From the NCBI RefSeq assembly GCF_000517545.1, contig NZ_BAIV01000015.1:1-64000 (forward strand): a stretch of DNA of 64,000 bases. Reading direction: 5' to 3'. The DNA is from Bacteroides reticulotermitis JCM 10512 (GTDB lineage Bacteria > Bacteroidota > Bacteroidia > Bacteroidales > Bacteroidaceae). The notes under the pieces were generated by a model that did no database searches, was not told the DNA's origin, and saw only the letters and a list, made by a program, of their open reading frames with translations. Positions 56,010-64,000 of this stretch are shown here, piece by piece. How positions within the stretch are numbered: the first letter of the stretch is position 1; each line of letters opens with the position of its first letter. The translations under genes were made by a program, and so were the position numbers.

Positions 56010-57772
56010 ATGTTCAGAACGCACACATGTGGAGAACTGAGAGTCTCCGATGTAAATAAGCAAGTAACGCTGTCCGGATGGGTACAACGTAGTCGTAAGA
56101 TGGGAGGAATGACTTTTGTAGACTTACGTGACCGTTATGGTATCACACAGTTAGTTTTTAATGAAGAAGTAAATGCCGAACTTTGTGAGCGTGCCAATAA
56201 GTTGGGACGTGAGTTTGTAATTCAGATTACCGGAACGGTTAATGAACGCTTCAGTAAAAACGCGAATATTCCAACAGGTGATGTCGAAATCATTGTCTCA
56301 GAACTGAATGTACTGAACACAGCGTTAACCCCTCCGTTTACCATTGAAGATAATACGGACGGAGGAGATGACATCCGCATGAAATACCGTTATTTGGATT
56401 TGCGTCGCAATAACGTACGATCCAATCTCGAACTTCGTCATAAAATGACAATCGAAGTACGCAAATATCTCGACAGCCTTGGTTTTATCGAAGTTGAAAC
56501 TCCCGTATTGATCGGCTCAACTCCCGAAGGTGCGCGCGACTTTGTCGTACCTTCTCGTATGAATCCGGGACAATTCTATGCGCTTCCTCAATCGCCTCAG
56601 ACATTGAAGCAATTGCTGATGGTGTCCGGATTCGACCGCTATTTCCAAATAGCCAAATGTTTCCGCGATGAGGACTTACGTGCCGACCGTCAACCGGAGT
56701 TTACGCAGATTGACTGTGAAATGAGTTTTGTAGAGCAAGAAGATATCCTTCGTACATTTGAAGGCATGGCCAAACATTTGTTCTCAAACCTTCGAGGAGT
56801 CGATTTCGCCGAACCGTTTGTGCGCATGTCATGGGCGGATGCATGAAGTATTATGGTAGCGATAAACCGGATTTGCGTTTTGAAATGAAATTCGTCGAAC
56901 TGATGGATATCATGAAAGGACATGGATTCTCTGTTTTCGATAATGCCGCTTATGTGGGTGGTATTTGTGCAACAGGCGCTGCAACGTATACACGTAAACA
57001 GCTTGATGCCTTGACTGACTTTGTGAAAAGACCACAGATCGGTGCCAAAGGTATGGTTTATGCCCGTGTGGAAGCTGATGGCAGTGTAAAATCGAGCGTA
57101 GATAAATTCTTCACTCAAGAAGTATTGCAAGAAGTTAAAGAAGCATTCGGAGCTAAACCGGGCGATTTAATTTTGATTCTGTCAGGCGATGATGTGATGA
57201 AAACTCGTAAGCAACTTTGTGAACTTCGCTTGGAAATGGGTAGTCAACTGGGCTTACGTGATAAAAACAAGTTTGTATGTCTTTGGGTAATTGACTTTCC
57301 AATGTTTGAGTGGAGCGAAGAAGAAGGCCGCTTAATGGCAATGCATCATCCGTTTACGCATCCGAAAGAAGAAGATATAGCTCTGCTGGACACTGATCCG
57401 GCTGCTGTTCGTGCCGATGCTTATGATATGGTAGTAAATGGCGTAGAAGTTGGAGGCGGATCTATCCGTATTCACGACGCTCAGTTACAGGCTCGAATGT
57501 TCGAAATATTGGGATTCACACCGGAAAAGGCAGAAGCTCAGTTTGGCTTCTTGATGAACGCCTTTAAGTATGGTGCGCCTCCTCATGGTGGTTTGGCCTA
57601 CGGACTCGATCGTTGGGTATCTCTTTTTGCAGGATTGGATTCTATCCGTGACTGTATTGCTTTCCCGAAAAATAATTCAGGACGTGATGTTATGTTGGAT
57701 GCTCCGTCTACAATTGACCCATCCCAACTTGATGAACTGAATTTAATTGTTGATGTTAAAGAAGACTTGTAA
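56010..57772 (+). CDS. aspS: Aspartyl-tRNA synthetase, frameshifted
   Basis: Class II synthetase of the bacterial type, about 587 residues. One A is missing near 56842 ([19 protein letters not shown] restored). The N-terminal OB-fold anticodon domain ([23 protein letters not shown]), motif 2 [16 protein letters not shown] near residue 220, the bacterial GAD insertion (residues 300-420) and motif 3 GLAYGLDRW near residue 530 are visible. It is followed within 3 bases by the LTA-synthase-like gene, suggesting co-transcription. The break is in an essential gene, so sequencing error is the likely cause. Confidence 0.95.
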
Positions 57773-57775
57773 ACG

Positions 57776-59716
57776 ATGAATAAATATCGTTCTCTTTACA
57801 ATACCACCCTATCACTTATAAGCAACCTGCTATTAGTGATGGGGTGCTTTATTCTCTGCCGCATCGTATTCTTGGCGGAGAATTACAACGCATTTACCGA
57901 ACTTACCGGCGGACGGCTCTGGAAGATGTTCGGAGGCGGATTTATGTTTGACACATCTGCTATACTATATACAAACTTGCTTTATATCTTCTTGATGCTG
58001 CTTCCGCTCCACTATAAGGAAAAGGGTATTTATCAGAAAATAACTAAAGGAATCTTTGTTGCAACCAACCTGATTGCGATCATCGCCAATCTGGTAGACA
58101 CTGTTTATTTTCAGTATACGCATCGAAGAACAACCGCGTCCATTGTCAGTGAGTTTAAAAATGAAGATAATTTGGGAGGCATATTTGGCACTGAATTACT
58201 GAATCACTGGTATTTGACCGTGTTGGTTGTCTTGTTTGCCTATGCATTATATAAGCTTTATCGAAAACCGCCGGTCGCTAAAATATACAATTTTCCTCTT
58301 TATTATCTGACTCATGTATTGACTTTAGGAATCGGTATCTATTTATGTATTGGTGGAATGCGGGGCGGTTTTACCGGTATGGTACGTCCCATTACAATTA
58401 GTAATGCCAATCAGTATGTCGATCGGCCTATAGAGACCGGTATTGTATTGAATACTCCTTTTTCTATTTATCGAACGATAGGTAAAACGCCTTTCGCTGT
58501 ACCCGAATATTTTGATAGAGAGAAGTTGGAGGCTTTATATACTCCGGTACATTTACCTGCGGATACGGTTCAGTTTCGCCCGTTGAATGTGGTCGTCTTT
58601 ATTCTAGAGAGCTTTGGAAAAGAGAATAGCGGCTTTTTAAATGAGGAACTCGATAACGGAACTTACAAAGGGTTTACTCCTTTTCTCGATTCATTGATGG
58701 CGGAGGGTTTAACTTTCAAATACTCCTTTTCGAATGGAATGAAGAGTATCGATGGCATGCCTTCGGTATTGTCGGGCATTCCTATGTTTATTGAGCCATT
58801 CTTTTTAACTCCCGCTTCGTTGAATACAATCTCTAGCGTTGGAGGTGAACTGAAGAAGAAAGGATATTATACTGCTTTCTTTCATGGAGCGGACAATGGT
58901 TCGATGGGTTTTGAAGCCTTTGCACGTACTGTAGGCTATACAAACTATTTTGGGCGTACGGAATACAATGAAGCTAATCCGGGAAATAAGGATTTTGATG
59001 GTCATTGGGGAATTTGGGATGAGAAGTTTTTCCAGTTCTTTGCCGATAAGCTTTCTACGTTCCAACAACCATTTGCTACTGCACTGTTTAGTTTGTCATC
59101 ACATCACCCTTTTGCTGTTCCAACAGAATACGAAGGTGCCTTTCCAAAAGGAAATGTTGCAATTCGTCAATGTATAGGCTATACGGACCATGCGCTGAAG
59201 TTATTCTTTGATAAGGTTTCTAAAGAGCCTTGGTTCGACAATACATTGTTTGTTTTTACAGCCGATCATACAAACTCACCAGAGCGTCCGGAATATCAGA
59301 CCGAATGTGGCTTGTTTTCAGTTCCGGTGGTTTTCTATCAGCATGGAAGTAATCTAAAGGGGTATGTAAAAGATGCAATAGCGCAGCAGATCGATATAAT
59401 GCCTACTGTATTAAGTCATTTAGGATATGATGCTCCTTATATATCTTTTGGCTGTGATTTGCTGACTACTTCGCCTGAAGATACGTATGCGGTGAATTAC
59501 ATCAATGGTGTTTATCAATTCTTTAAGGGTGATTACTTATTGCAATTCGATGGAAAGAGGGCGACCGGTGTGTTTGCTTTTAAAACAGATAAGTTGTTGG
59601 AACACAATCTACTGGGTCAGTTGTCTCAACAATCGGCGATGGAGGATGAATTGAAAGCTATCATCCAACAATATATGACTCGGATGAATGGCGATGGACT
59701 TGTCGTGACGAAATGA
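57776..59716 (+). CDS. LTA synthase-family sulfatase-fold membrane transferase
   Basis: A 646-residue protein with five N-terminal membrane helices (residues 10-220) and an external alkaline-phosphatase-fold domain. Metal and catalytic positions are visible: VVVFILESFGKEN with the first Glu, SNGMKSIDGMPSVLSG where the nucleophile Ser/Thr lies, LSSHHPF, and FTADHTN near residue 500 with metal-binding Asp and His. Relatives transfer phosphoglycerol or phosphoethanolamine from phospholipids. Bacteroides has no lipoteichoic acid, so a lipid A, glycan or sphingolipid headgroup role is more likely. It follows aspS by 3 bases and overlaps the GtrA gene by 4. Confidence 0.85.
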   Translation: MNKYRSLYNTTLSLISNLLLVMGCFILCRIVFLAENYNAFTELTGGRLWKMFGGGFMFDTSAILYTNLLYIFLMLLPLHYKEKGIYQKITKGIFVATNLIAIIANLVDTVYFQYTHRRTTASIVSEFKNEDNLGGIFGTELLNHWYLTVLVVLFAYALYKLYRKPPVAKIYNFPLYYLTHVLTLGIGIYLCIGGMRGGFTGMVRPITISNANQYVDRPIETGIVLNTPFSIYRTIGKTPFAVPEYFDREKLEALYTPVHLPADTVQFRPLNVVVFILESFGKENSGFLNEELDNGTYKGFTPFLDSLMAEGLTFKYSFSNGMKSIDGMPSVLSGIPMFIEPFFLTPASLNTISSVGGELKKKGYYTAFFHGADNGSMGFEAFARTVGYTNYFGRTEYNEANPGNKDFDGHWGIWDEKFFQFFADKLSTFQQPFATALFSLSSHHPFAVPTEYEGAFPKGNVAIRQCIGYTDHALKLFFDKVSKEPWFDNTLFVFTADHTNSPERPEYQTECGLFSVPVVFYQHGSNLKGYVKDAIAQQIDIMPTVLSHLGYDAPYISFGCDLLTTSPEDTYAVNYINGVYQFFKGDYLLQFDGKRATGVFAFKTDKLLEHNLLGQLSQQSAMEDELKAIIQQYMTRMNGDGLVVTK

Positions 59717-60102
59717 AAGAAAGAGTACGCATATTCCGCTTTGGGGTGATCGGCACATTGAACGCTTTGATTATAGCGCTTGTTGTCTGGTTGATGACAA
59801 AGTGGCTTTCATTCGAAGGAGATTATCTGGTGGCTAATGTGACAGCCTATATCATCGCGCAGATACACAATTTCATCTGGTGCAAGTATTGGATATTTCC
59901 CAATGAAAAGAAGAAGAATAGTGTCTGGAAACAGATGGCATTCTTTTGTACCGCTTTCGGAGTGGCATATATCGCGCAGTTTTTCTTCTTGGTTTTATTG
60001 GTCGAAGTATTCGGCGTGAATGAGTATCTGGCTCAATTCTTAGGCCTGTTTATCTATGGAGGTGTAAACTTCATCGCGAATAAAAAGATCACATTCCAAT
60101 AG
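59713..60102 (+). CDS. GtrA-family membrane protein
   Basis: A 129-residue protein with four predicted helices and the GtrA features: FRFGVIGTLNALIIALVVWL at the start, AYIIAQIHNFIWCKYWIFPN in the middle and GGVNFIANKKITFQ at the end. GtrA-like proteins are thought to move polyprenyl-linked sugars across the inner membrane or to assist such processes. It overlaps the LTA-synthase-like gene by 4 bases (ATGA), so the two are translationally coupled and likely work together on envelope decoration. A strong terminator follows. Confidence 0.88.
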   Translation: MKERVRIFRFGVIGTLNALIIALVVWLMTKWLSFEGDYLVANVTAYIIAQIHNFIWCKYWIFPNEKKKNSVWKQMAFFCTAFGVAYIAQFFFLVLLVEVFGVNEYLAQFLGLFIYGGVNFIANKKITFQ

Positions 60103-60134
60103 TCTTTTGGCTATCTTTAGCTTGATTATAAAAC

Positions 60135-60182
60135 AATTGCCTGTAAAGTTACATGTTGTTCATGACTACTTTACAGGCAATT
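60135..60182. terminator. Terminator between the GtrA gene and aguB
   Basis: A perfect 15-bp inverted repeat, AATTGCCTGTAAAGT (60135-60149) and ACTTTACAGGCAATT (60168-60182), between convergent genes; probably bidirectional. Confidence 0.75.
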
Positions 60183-60207
60183 ATGCTATAAAATGATTCT
60201 GGATCGA

Positions 60208-61092
60208 TTAATCCAAGAAGCGTTTGGTCAGGCCGCCATATTCGTCAATGCGGCGATCACGTAAGAACGGCCACCAACGACGAACATTTTCAGATCTCTC
60301 CATATCTATTTCAACAATCATGTTCTCCGGTTCCGTATTACTTGCTTGAGCCAAAAGTTCGCCTTGCGGCCCGGCAACAAAACTGTTTCCCCAGAAGGAA
60401 ATTCCATTTGTTTGTTTCGATGGATCAGGCTCATGTCCTACACGGTTGACAGAAACCACCGGAAGTCCGTTGGCTACAGCATGGCCTCGCTGAGATATAA
60501 TCCAAGCATCTAATTGGCGCGACTTCTCATCTTCCGTATCACTGCTTTCCCAACCAATGGCGGTAGGGTAAATCAATATTTCGGCGCCTTTAAGTGCCAT
60601 CAGCCGGGCTGCTTCCGGATACCATTGATCCCAACAGACTAAAATGCCGAGTTTGCCTAAGGAAGTTTCAATAGGTTTAAAGCCTATATCCCCTGGTGTA
60701 AAGTAGAATTTTTCGTAATAAGCCGGATCATCCGGAATATGCATTTTACGATATTTGCCGGCCATACTTCCGTCGCGGTCGAAAACTACGGCTGTATTAT
60801 GGTATAAGCCTGGTGCACGTTTCTCAAAAAGTGAAGTTACAAGAACCACTTTGTTGGTTGCCGCTAACTCCGAATAAAAGCCTGTGGAAGGGCCGGGGAT
60901 AGGTTCGGCCAGATCGAATATATCCGTATTTTCGGTTTGACAGAAATAGAGTGAATTGTGTAACTCTTGAAGCACAATCAATTCAGCTCCCTGATCAGCA
61001 CAAGCTTTTATGTTTTCAGCCAGCTTCAGGAGGTTGTTCCGCGTGTCAGCGGTATTCGATTGTTGGATAAGACCTACTTTTATTTTTCTCAT
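60208..61092 (-). CDS. aguB: N-carbamoylputrescine amidase
   Basis: Hydrolyses N-carbamoylputrescine to putrescine, CO2 and ammonia. A 294-residue nitrilase-superfamily enzyme with the Glu-Lys-Cys triad in LIVLQELHNSLYF (Glu near residue 41), YRKMHIPDDP (Lys near 120) and ILVCWDQWYPEAARL (Cys near 157). It starts 9 bases after the aguA stop on the same strand; the pair forms the agmatine route to putrescine. The DUF2148 gene upstream may belong to the same transcript. Confidence 0.93.
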   Translation of the reverse strand: MRKIKVGLIQQSNTADTRNNLLKLAENIKACADQGAELIVLQELHNSLYFCQTENTDIFDLAEPIPGPSTGFYSELAATNKVVLVTSLFEKRAPGLYHNTAVVFDRDGSMAGKYRKMHIPDDPAYYEKFYFTPGDIGFKPIETSLGKLGILVCWDQWYPEAARLMALKGAEILIYPTAIGWESSDTEDEKSRQLDAWIISQRGHAVANGLPVVSVNRVGHEPDPSKQTNGISFWGNSFVAGPQGELLAQASNTEPENMIVEIDMERSENVRRWWPFLRDRRIDEYGGLTKRFLD

Positions 61093-61101
61093 TTCGTTTA
61101 C

Positions 61102-62217
61102 TTATTTAATTACTCCTTGCGGATATTGCATAGTCACACAGTGCAAAGAACCGTGTTGTTTGATTAACGCACGGCAGTCAATGCCGATTAACTGATATGC
61201 TGGAAATGCTTGCCGAAGTACTGCTTCTGCCTTTTGATCATTCTCCGGTTGATTATAAGTAGGGTAGAGAACTGCTCCGTTTATAAGTAGGAAATTAGCA
61301 TAAGTAGCAGGCAGACGCTCACCGTTCACTTCTATTTTATCAACCATTGGCAAGGCTAGCAATCGATAAGGTTCATTGGCCAATGTCCGAAATGTCTTTA
61401 ACTGTTCTTCCATTGCCCTTAATTCTGCGTAATGCTCGTCTTCCTTATTCTCACATTTCACGTAAGCAATCGTATCTGTCGAACAGAAACGGGATAGCGT
61501 ATCAATATGGCTGTCGGTATCATCACCTGCCAGATAGCCGTGATCTAACCAGAGGACCTTTTGCGTGTGAAAAGTCGATTTTAAGTATTCTTCGATTTCC
61601 ACCCGATTGAGTTGTCCGTTTCGATTAGGAGATAAAAGGCATTCGGAAGTTGTCAGAAGTGTGCCCATACCATCACTTTCAATAGCACCTCCTTCCAAAA
61701 CAAATCCGAGCCGGTTGGTATATTGTCCCTTCAAAACACCGCTTTGGACAGCCTGACGAGTGATTTGATTATCCAAGTCCGATGCAAATTTCAATCCCCA
61801 TCCGTTAAAGGTAAAGTCGAGCAGCGAAGGAGTACCTCCGTCGAGCATTGTAATAGCTCCATGGTCGCGGGCCCAAGTGTCATTCGTTTCGCATTCCAGA
61901 AAACGCACATTGGCTAGATTAACAGTAGCGGCAATCTGCTTTCTTACCGCTTCTGGCTCGGGAGTAACGATCAATAGCAATTCATTCTTAGCTATTTCTC
62001 TGGCTATGTTTATAAAACATTCCTGAACTTCTGTCAACATATGCGCCCAGTCTGTTCCGGCATGCGGCCACGTTAATTGCACACCACTTTGTGGATACCA
62101 CTCAGCAGGCAGATGAGGTGCTCTTAACTCCACCTGTTCAGCTATAATTTTACCAAAGTTTAGTTGTAAATCTTTCTCCGATCCACCGGAACGAGGAAGC
62201 CCGACAATGATTCCCAT
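61102..62217 (-). CDS. aguA: Agmatine deiminase
   Basis: Converts agmatine to N-carbamoylputrescine. 371 residues from the first ATG. Family motifs: LPAEWYPQSGVQLTWPHAGTDW, NDTWARDHGAITM, GGAIESDGMGTLLTT, LDHGYLAGDDTDSHIDTLSRF, and the catalytic Cys in GSLHCVTMQYP near the C-terminus. The first 36 residues (from MGIIVGLPRSGGSEK) are not typical of the family, which normally opens close to LPAEWYPQ; a non-ATG start further in, such as the GTG at about residue 30, is possible. It is upstream of aguB and 34 bases after the DUF2148 gene. Confidence 0.92.
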   Translation of the reverse strand: MGIIVGLPRSGGSEKDLQLNFGKIIAEQVELRAPHLPAEWYPQSGVQLTWPHAGTDWAHMLTEVQECFINIAREIAKNELLLIVTPEPEAVRKQIAATVNLANVRFLECETNDTWARDHGAITMLDGGTPSLLDFTFNGWGLKFASDLDNQITRQAVQSGVLKGQYTNRLGFVLEGGAIESDGMGTLLTTSECLLSPNRNGQLNRVEIEEYLKSTFHTQKVLWLDHGYLAGDDTDSHIDTLSRFCSTDTIAYVKCENKEDEHYAELRAMEEQLKTFRTLANEPYRLLALPMVDKIEVNGERLPATYANFLLINGAVLYPTYNQPENDQKAEAVLRQAFPAYQLIGIDCRALIKQHGSLHCVTMQYPQGVIK

Positions 62218-62251
62218 CTTCTATTTTCTTATTTTATAGTTTACAATTCGG

Positions 62252-62785
62252 TTACACCTGCCTCGGTCTCCGGTCGAAAAACGGATTCTTTGAAGAGGCA
62301 CTAACAGGAATAGCCATTACCATTTTGCAATCATTTAACCAGTTCAACCGTTGAGCGGCCAAACCTGCTGAAAACATGACGCGAGTATCTACACGCAAAT
62401 CGGACGCTGTTGCACAAGCCGATCCAATGGCAATTCCCACATCAATGCTGTTCAAAGTACATGGAACACCTTCCGAACGCCCGCTACAAGTAGCAAACCC
62501 GCAATGCCCACAGTTTAATCCCTGAGCTTTTTCGTGTGTACCTATTAATACAACACATTCAGCACTTAATATATTATCGGCATCGCGAAGAAAAAACTTC
62601 ATGCCATGTTCTTCTACCATAGCTATCATTGTGTCCGACAGCTTTTTAATATCTTCGTCAGTAATTAAAGCTACTTCGATAATATCGATTCCTTTCCCTT
62701 TTGGAGCAGTACGTGCAGCGGTCATCATCTGGCGCGCTACTTGTAGCACATGCTCGTGACGGGCATCTCTTTCATTAACTATCAT
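62252..62785 (-). CDS. DUF2148 (ferredoxin-like domain) protein
   Basis: A 177-residue protein with a cysteine-rich centre, LNCGHCGFATC followed by GVPCTLNSIDVGIAIGSACATASD, which fits DUF2148, a family with a predicted iron-sulfur or metal-binding domain. There is no signal peptide. The function is unknown to me. It is the first gene of the minus-strand run with aguA and aguB, 34 bases before aguA, but a link to polyamine metabolism is not obvious. Confidence 0.8.
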   Translation of the reverse strand: MIVNERDARHEHVLQVARQMMTAARTAPKGKGIDIIEVALITDEDIKKLSDTMIAMVEEHGMKFFLRDADNILSAECVVLIGTHEKAQGLNCGHCGFATCSGRSEGVPCTLNSIDVGIAIGSACATASDLRVDTRVMFSAGLAAQRLNWLNDCKMVMAIPVSASSKNPFFDRRPRQV

Positions 62786-62811
62786 AGTTTATCTTGAATT
62801 AATTAGTGAGG

Positions 62812-62819
62812 CAAAGATA
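62812..62819 (-). promoter_or_regulatory. Promoter -7 box of the DUF2148-aguA-aguB run
   Basis: TATCTTTG on the minus strand, 27 bases upstream of the DUF2148 start. Confidence 0.55.
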
Positions 62820-62984
62820 GTTCTTTTCAAGAAAATAGCACTTCTCCGATAGGAAAGATTATGAGAAAGAAAATGCGCTGAACTCTATTTCTATTTGTTT
62901 TAATAAAAGATTAACTATTGTAAATCGGCTATATGGCATGAAAAAACTATCTTTACGTGCAATTGATAAAGATAAAATCATTGT

Positions 62985-63260
62985 ATGGAGCAGGAAGATT
63001 ATATATTTCGGGAAATAAATCGCATTTCTATTCCCAATTTCTTCATTACAGTGGAAATATCAGGGAATATGAATGTTCGTCCTAGCGGAATCGAGACATT
63101 TCTACATGCAAAGTACCAAGCTATTCTCAAGGGAATATCAGGAAGAAAGTTTATATATTGTGAGGATGGACTGCGTTTGATTTTTACCTTTTTTCCAACT
63201 GACAGAGTTGTGGATGAGCGATATGCGCTGAAAAACAAGCTCTTAATGAAGAAAAGGTGA
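62985..63260 (+). CDS. Small hypothetical protein
   Basis: A 91-residue protein starting MEQEDYIFREINRISIPNFF, with several short strands (KFIYCEDGLRLIFTFF) and a basic end. It has no signal peptide or known domain. A TATCTTTA sequence near 62949 resembles a -7 box with one mismatch. Coding status rests on length and position in an otherwise empty gap before the Nif3-family gene, so it remains uncertain. Confidence 0.45.
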   Translation: MEQEDYIFREINRISIPNFFITVEISGNMNVRPSGIETFLHAKYQAILKGISGRKFIYCEDGLRLIFTFFPTDRVVDERYALKNKLLMKKR

Positions 63261-63337
63261 CATGCATCAATCCAAAGACGAAAGACTAGTTTGTACTAAA
63301 AATTAATAAAAAGATGTTTTTATAACCATAAAATGCC

Positions 63338-63345
63338 TATATTTG
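63338..63345 (+). promoter_or_regulatory. Promoter -7 box of the Nif3-family gene
   Basis: TATATTTG, 21 bases upstream of the ATG at 63367. Confidence 0.55.
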
Positions 63346-63366
63346 CATTCAAGTTTTCTATAAATA

Positions 63367-64000
63367 ATGAAAATTAAAGAAATTGTAAGCGCCCTTGAAA
63401 GGTTCGCGCCTCTGCCATTGCAAGACGGATTTGATAATGCCGGTTTGCAAATCGGATTGACAGATGCGGAAGCAACAGGGGCTTTGTTGTGTCTTGACGT
63501 TACTGAAGCTGTGCTTGATGAAGCAATTGCGCTGGGATTTAATTTAGTTGTATCCCATCATCCGCTAATCTTTAAAGGTTATAAGTCAATAACCGGAAAA
63601 GATTATGTAGAGCGTTGTATGCTGAAAGCAATAAAGAACGATATTGTTATTTATTCGGCACATACCAATCTGGATAATGCAGAATGGGGTTAACTTTAAG
63701 ATTGCAGAGAAAATCGGATTAAAAAATGTACGTATACTTCAACCGAAAGAAGACGGCTTGATTAAGTTGGTTACATTCGTACCACTTGCTCAGGCTGATT
63801 TAATCCGCAATATTTTGTTTGCGGCAGGTTGCGGAGTTGTTGGGAATTATGATTCCTGCAGCTACAATTCGAGAGGAGAGGGGACATTCCGTGCTAAAGA
63901 AGGTACACATCCTTTTTGTGGTTCTATAGGCGAACTGCATACTGAAAAGGAGGTAAGAATAGAAACTATTCTTCCGGCATTTAAGAAAAACGAAGCTATA
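63367..64000 (+). CDS. Nif3-like dinuclear metal-centre protein, frameshifted and cut by the window end
   Basis: N-terminal 211 or so residues of a Nif3/YbgI-family protein (GTP cyclohydrolase 1 type 2 homolog). A G is missing in the run at 63686-63689, restoring NAEWGVNFKIAEKIGLKNV. The metal-site motif VVSHHPLIFKG lies near residue 62, and HTNLDNAEWGVN near residue 101 corresponds to the conserved HTnlD. In this family residues from about 130 onward form an inserted PII-like domain (GLIKLVTFVPLAQADLIRNILFAAGCGVVGNYDSCSY), also visible here. The C-terminal metal ligands are beyond the window. Confidence 0.88.

Overview
The window looks like a chromosomal segment of a Bacteroides species. The evidence is the gene content (fimbrillin lipoproteins, the Nudix-regulated xylose operon, a serine palmitoyltransferase, TamL, HU-CCDC81/SPOR), moderate-to-low GC, lipoboxes typical of Bacteroidota, and promoters with the Bacteroides -7 box TAnnTTTG, often with TTTG about 20 bases upstream. 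From memory the gene order resembles the B. thetaiotaomicron region around BT_0790 to BT_0880, but I cannot name the species.

Layout: 1-3831 is a fimbrial lipoprotein cluster ending in a large tip-adhesin-like protein. 4028-5804 (minus) carries fabD and thiD. 6145-11337 is the xylose operon: Nudix regulator, xylB, xylA, xylE. 11468-13762 holds an HU-like DNA-binding protein and a VapE-type ATPase, divergent around an array of 23-bp palindromic repeats. 14146-22796 carries a GNAT-nitrilase fusion, ileS, a degenerate DksA-like protein, lspA and an RNA methylase. 22945-30168 has tamL, small lipoproteins, a DoxX protein, a HAD hydrolase, a POT-like transporter and a metallo-beta-lactamase-fold protein. 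Two tRNA-Lys genes follow. 30504-37558 has an AraC regulator, a CocE-like hydrolase and the hexuronate genes uxaC, a LacI-type regulator and uxaB. 37673-51155 holds envelope and housekeeping genes: FHA, HU-SPOR, rfbC, ugd, a DEAD helicase, serB, an LptF/G permease, tgt, lon and trmN6. Two tRNA-Pro genes precede an AT-rich, gene-poor stretch (51.8-53.1 kb) with a second copy of the 23-bp repeat array. 53505-60102 is a lipid/envelope neighbourhood: spt, a DAG/sphingoid-kinase-like protein, aspS, an LTA-synthase-like transferase and GtrA. 60208-62785 encodes agmatine-to-putrescine conversion (aguA, aguB) plus a DUF2148 protein. The window ends inside a Nif3-family gene.

The sequence itself carries a strong artefact signal. 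At least 17 reading-frame breaks occur, nearly all explained by one missing base, many of them in short homopolymers, and they fall in essential genes (ileS three times, lon twice, aspS, lptF/G). I treat these as sequencing or assembly errors and annotate each gene as one CDS spanning the break.

The most notable biological points are: the two 23-bp palindromic repeat arrays, one between the HU-like and VapE-like genes; an isoleucyl-tRNA synthetase whose HIGH motif reads GIHH; a Tgt lacking its zinc-binding cysteines; a redox-dead thioredoxin-fold protein behind a structured leader; and a sphingolipid-centred neighbourhood.
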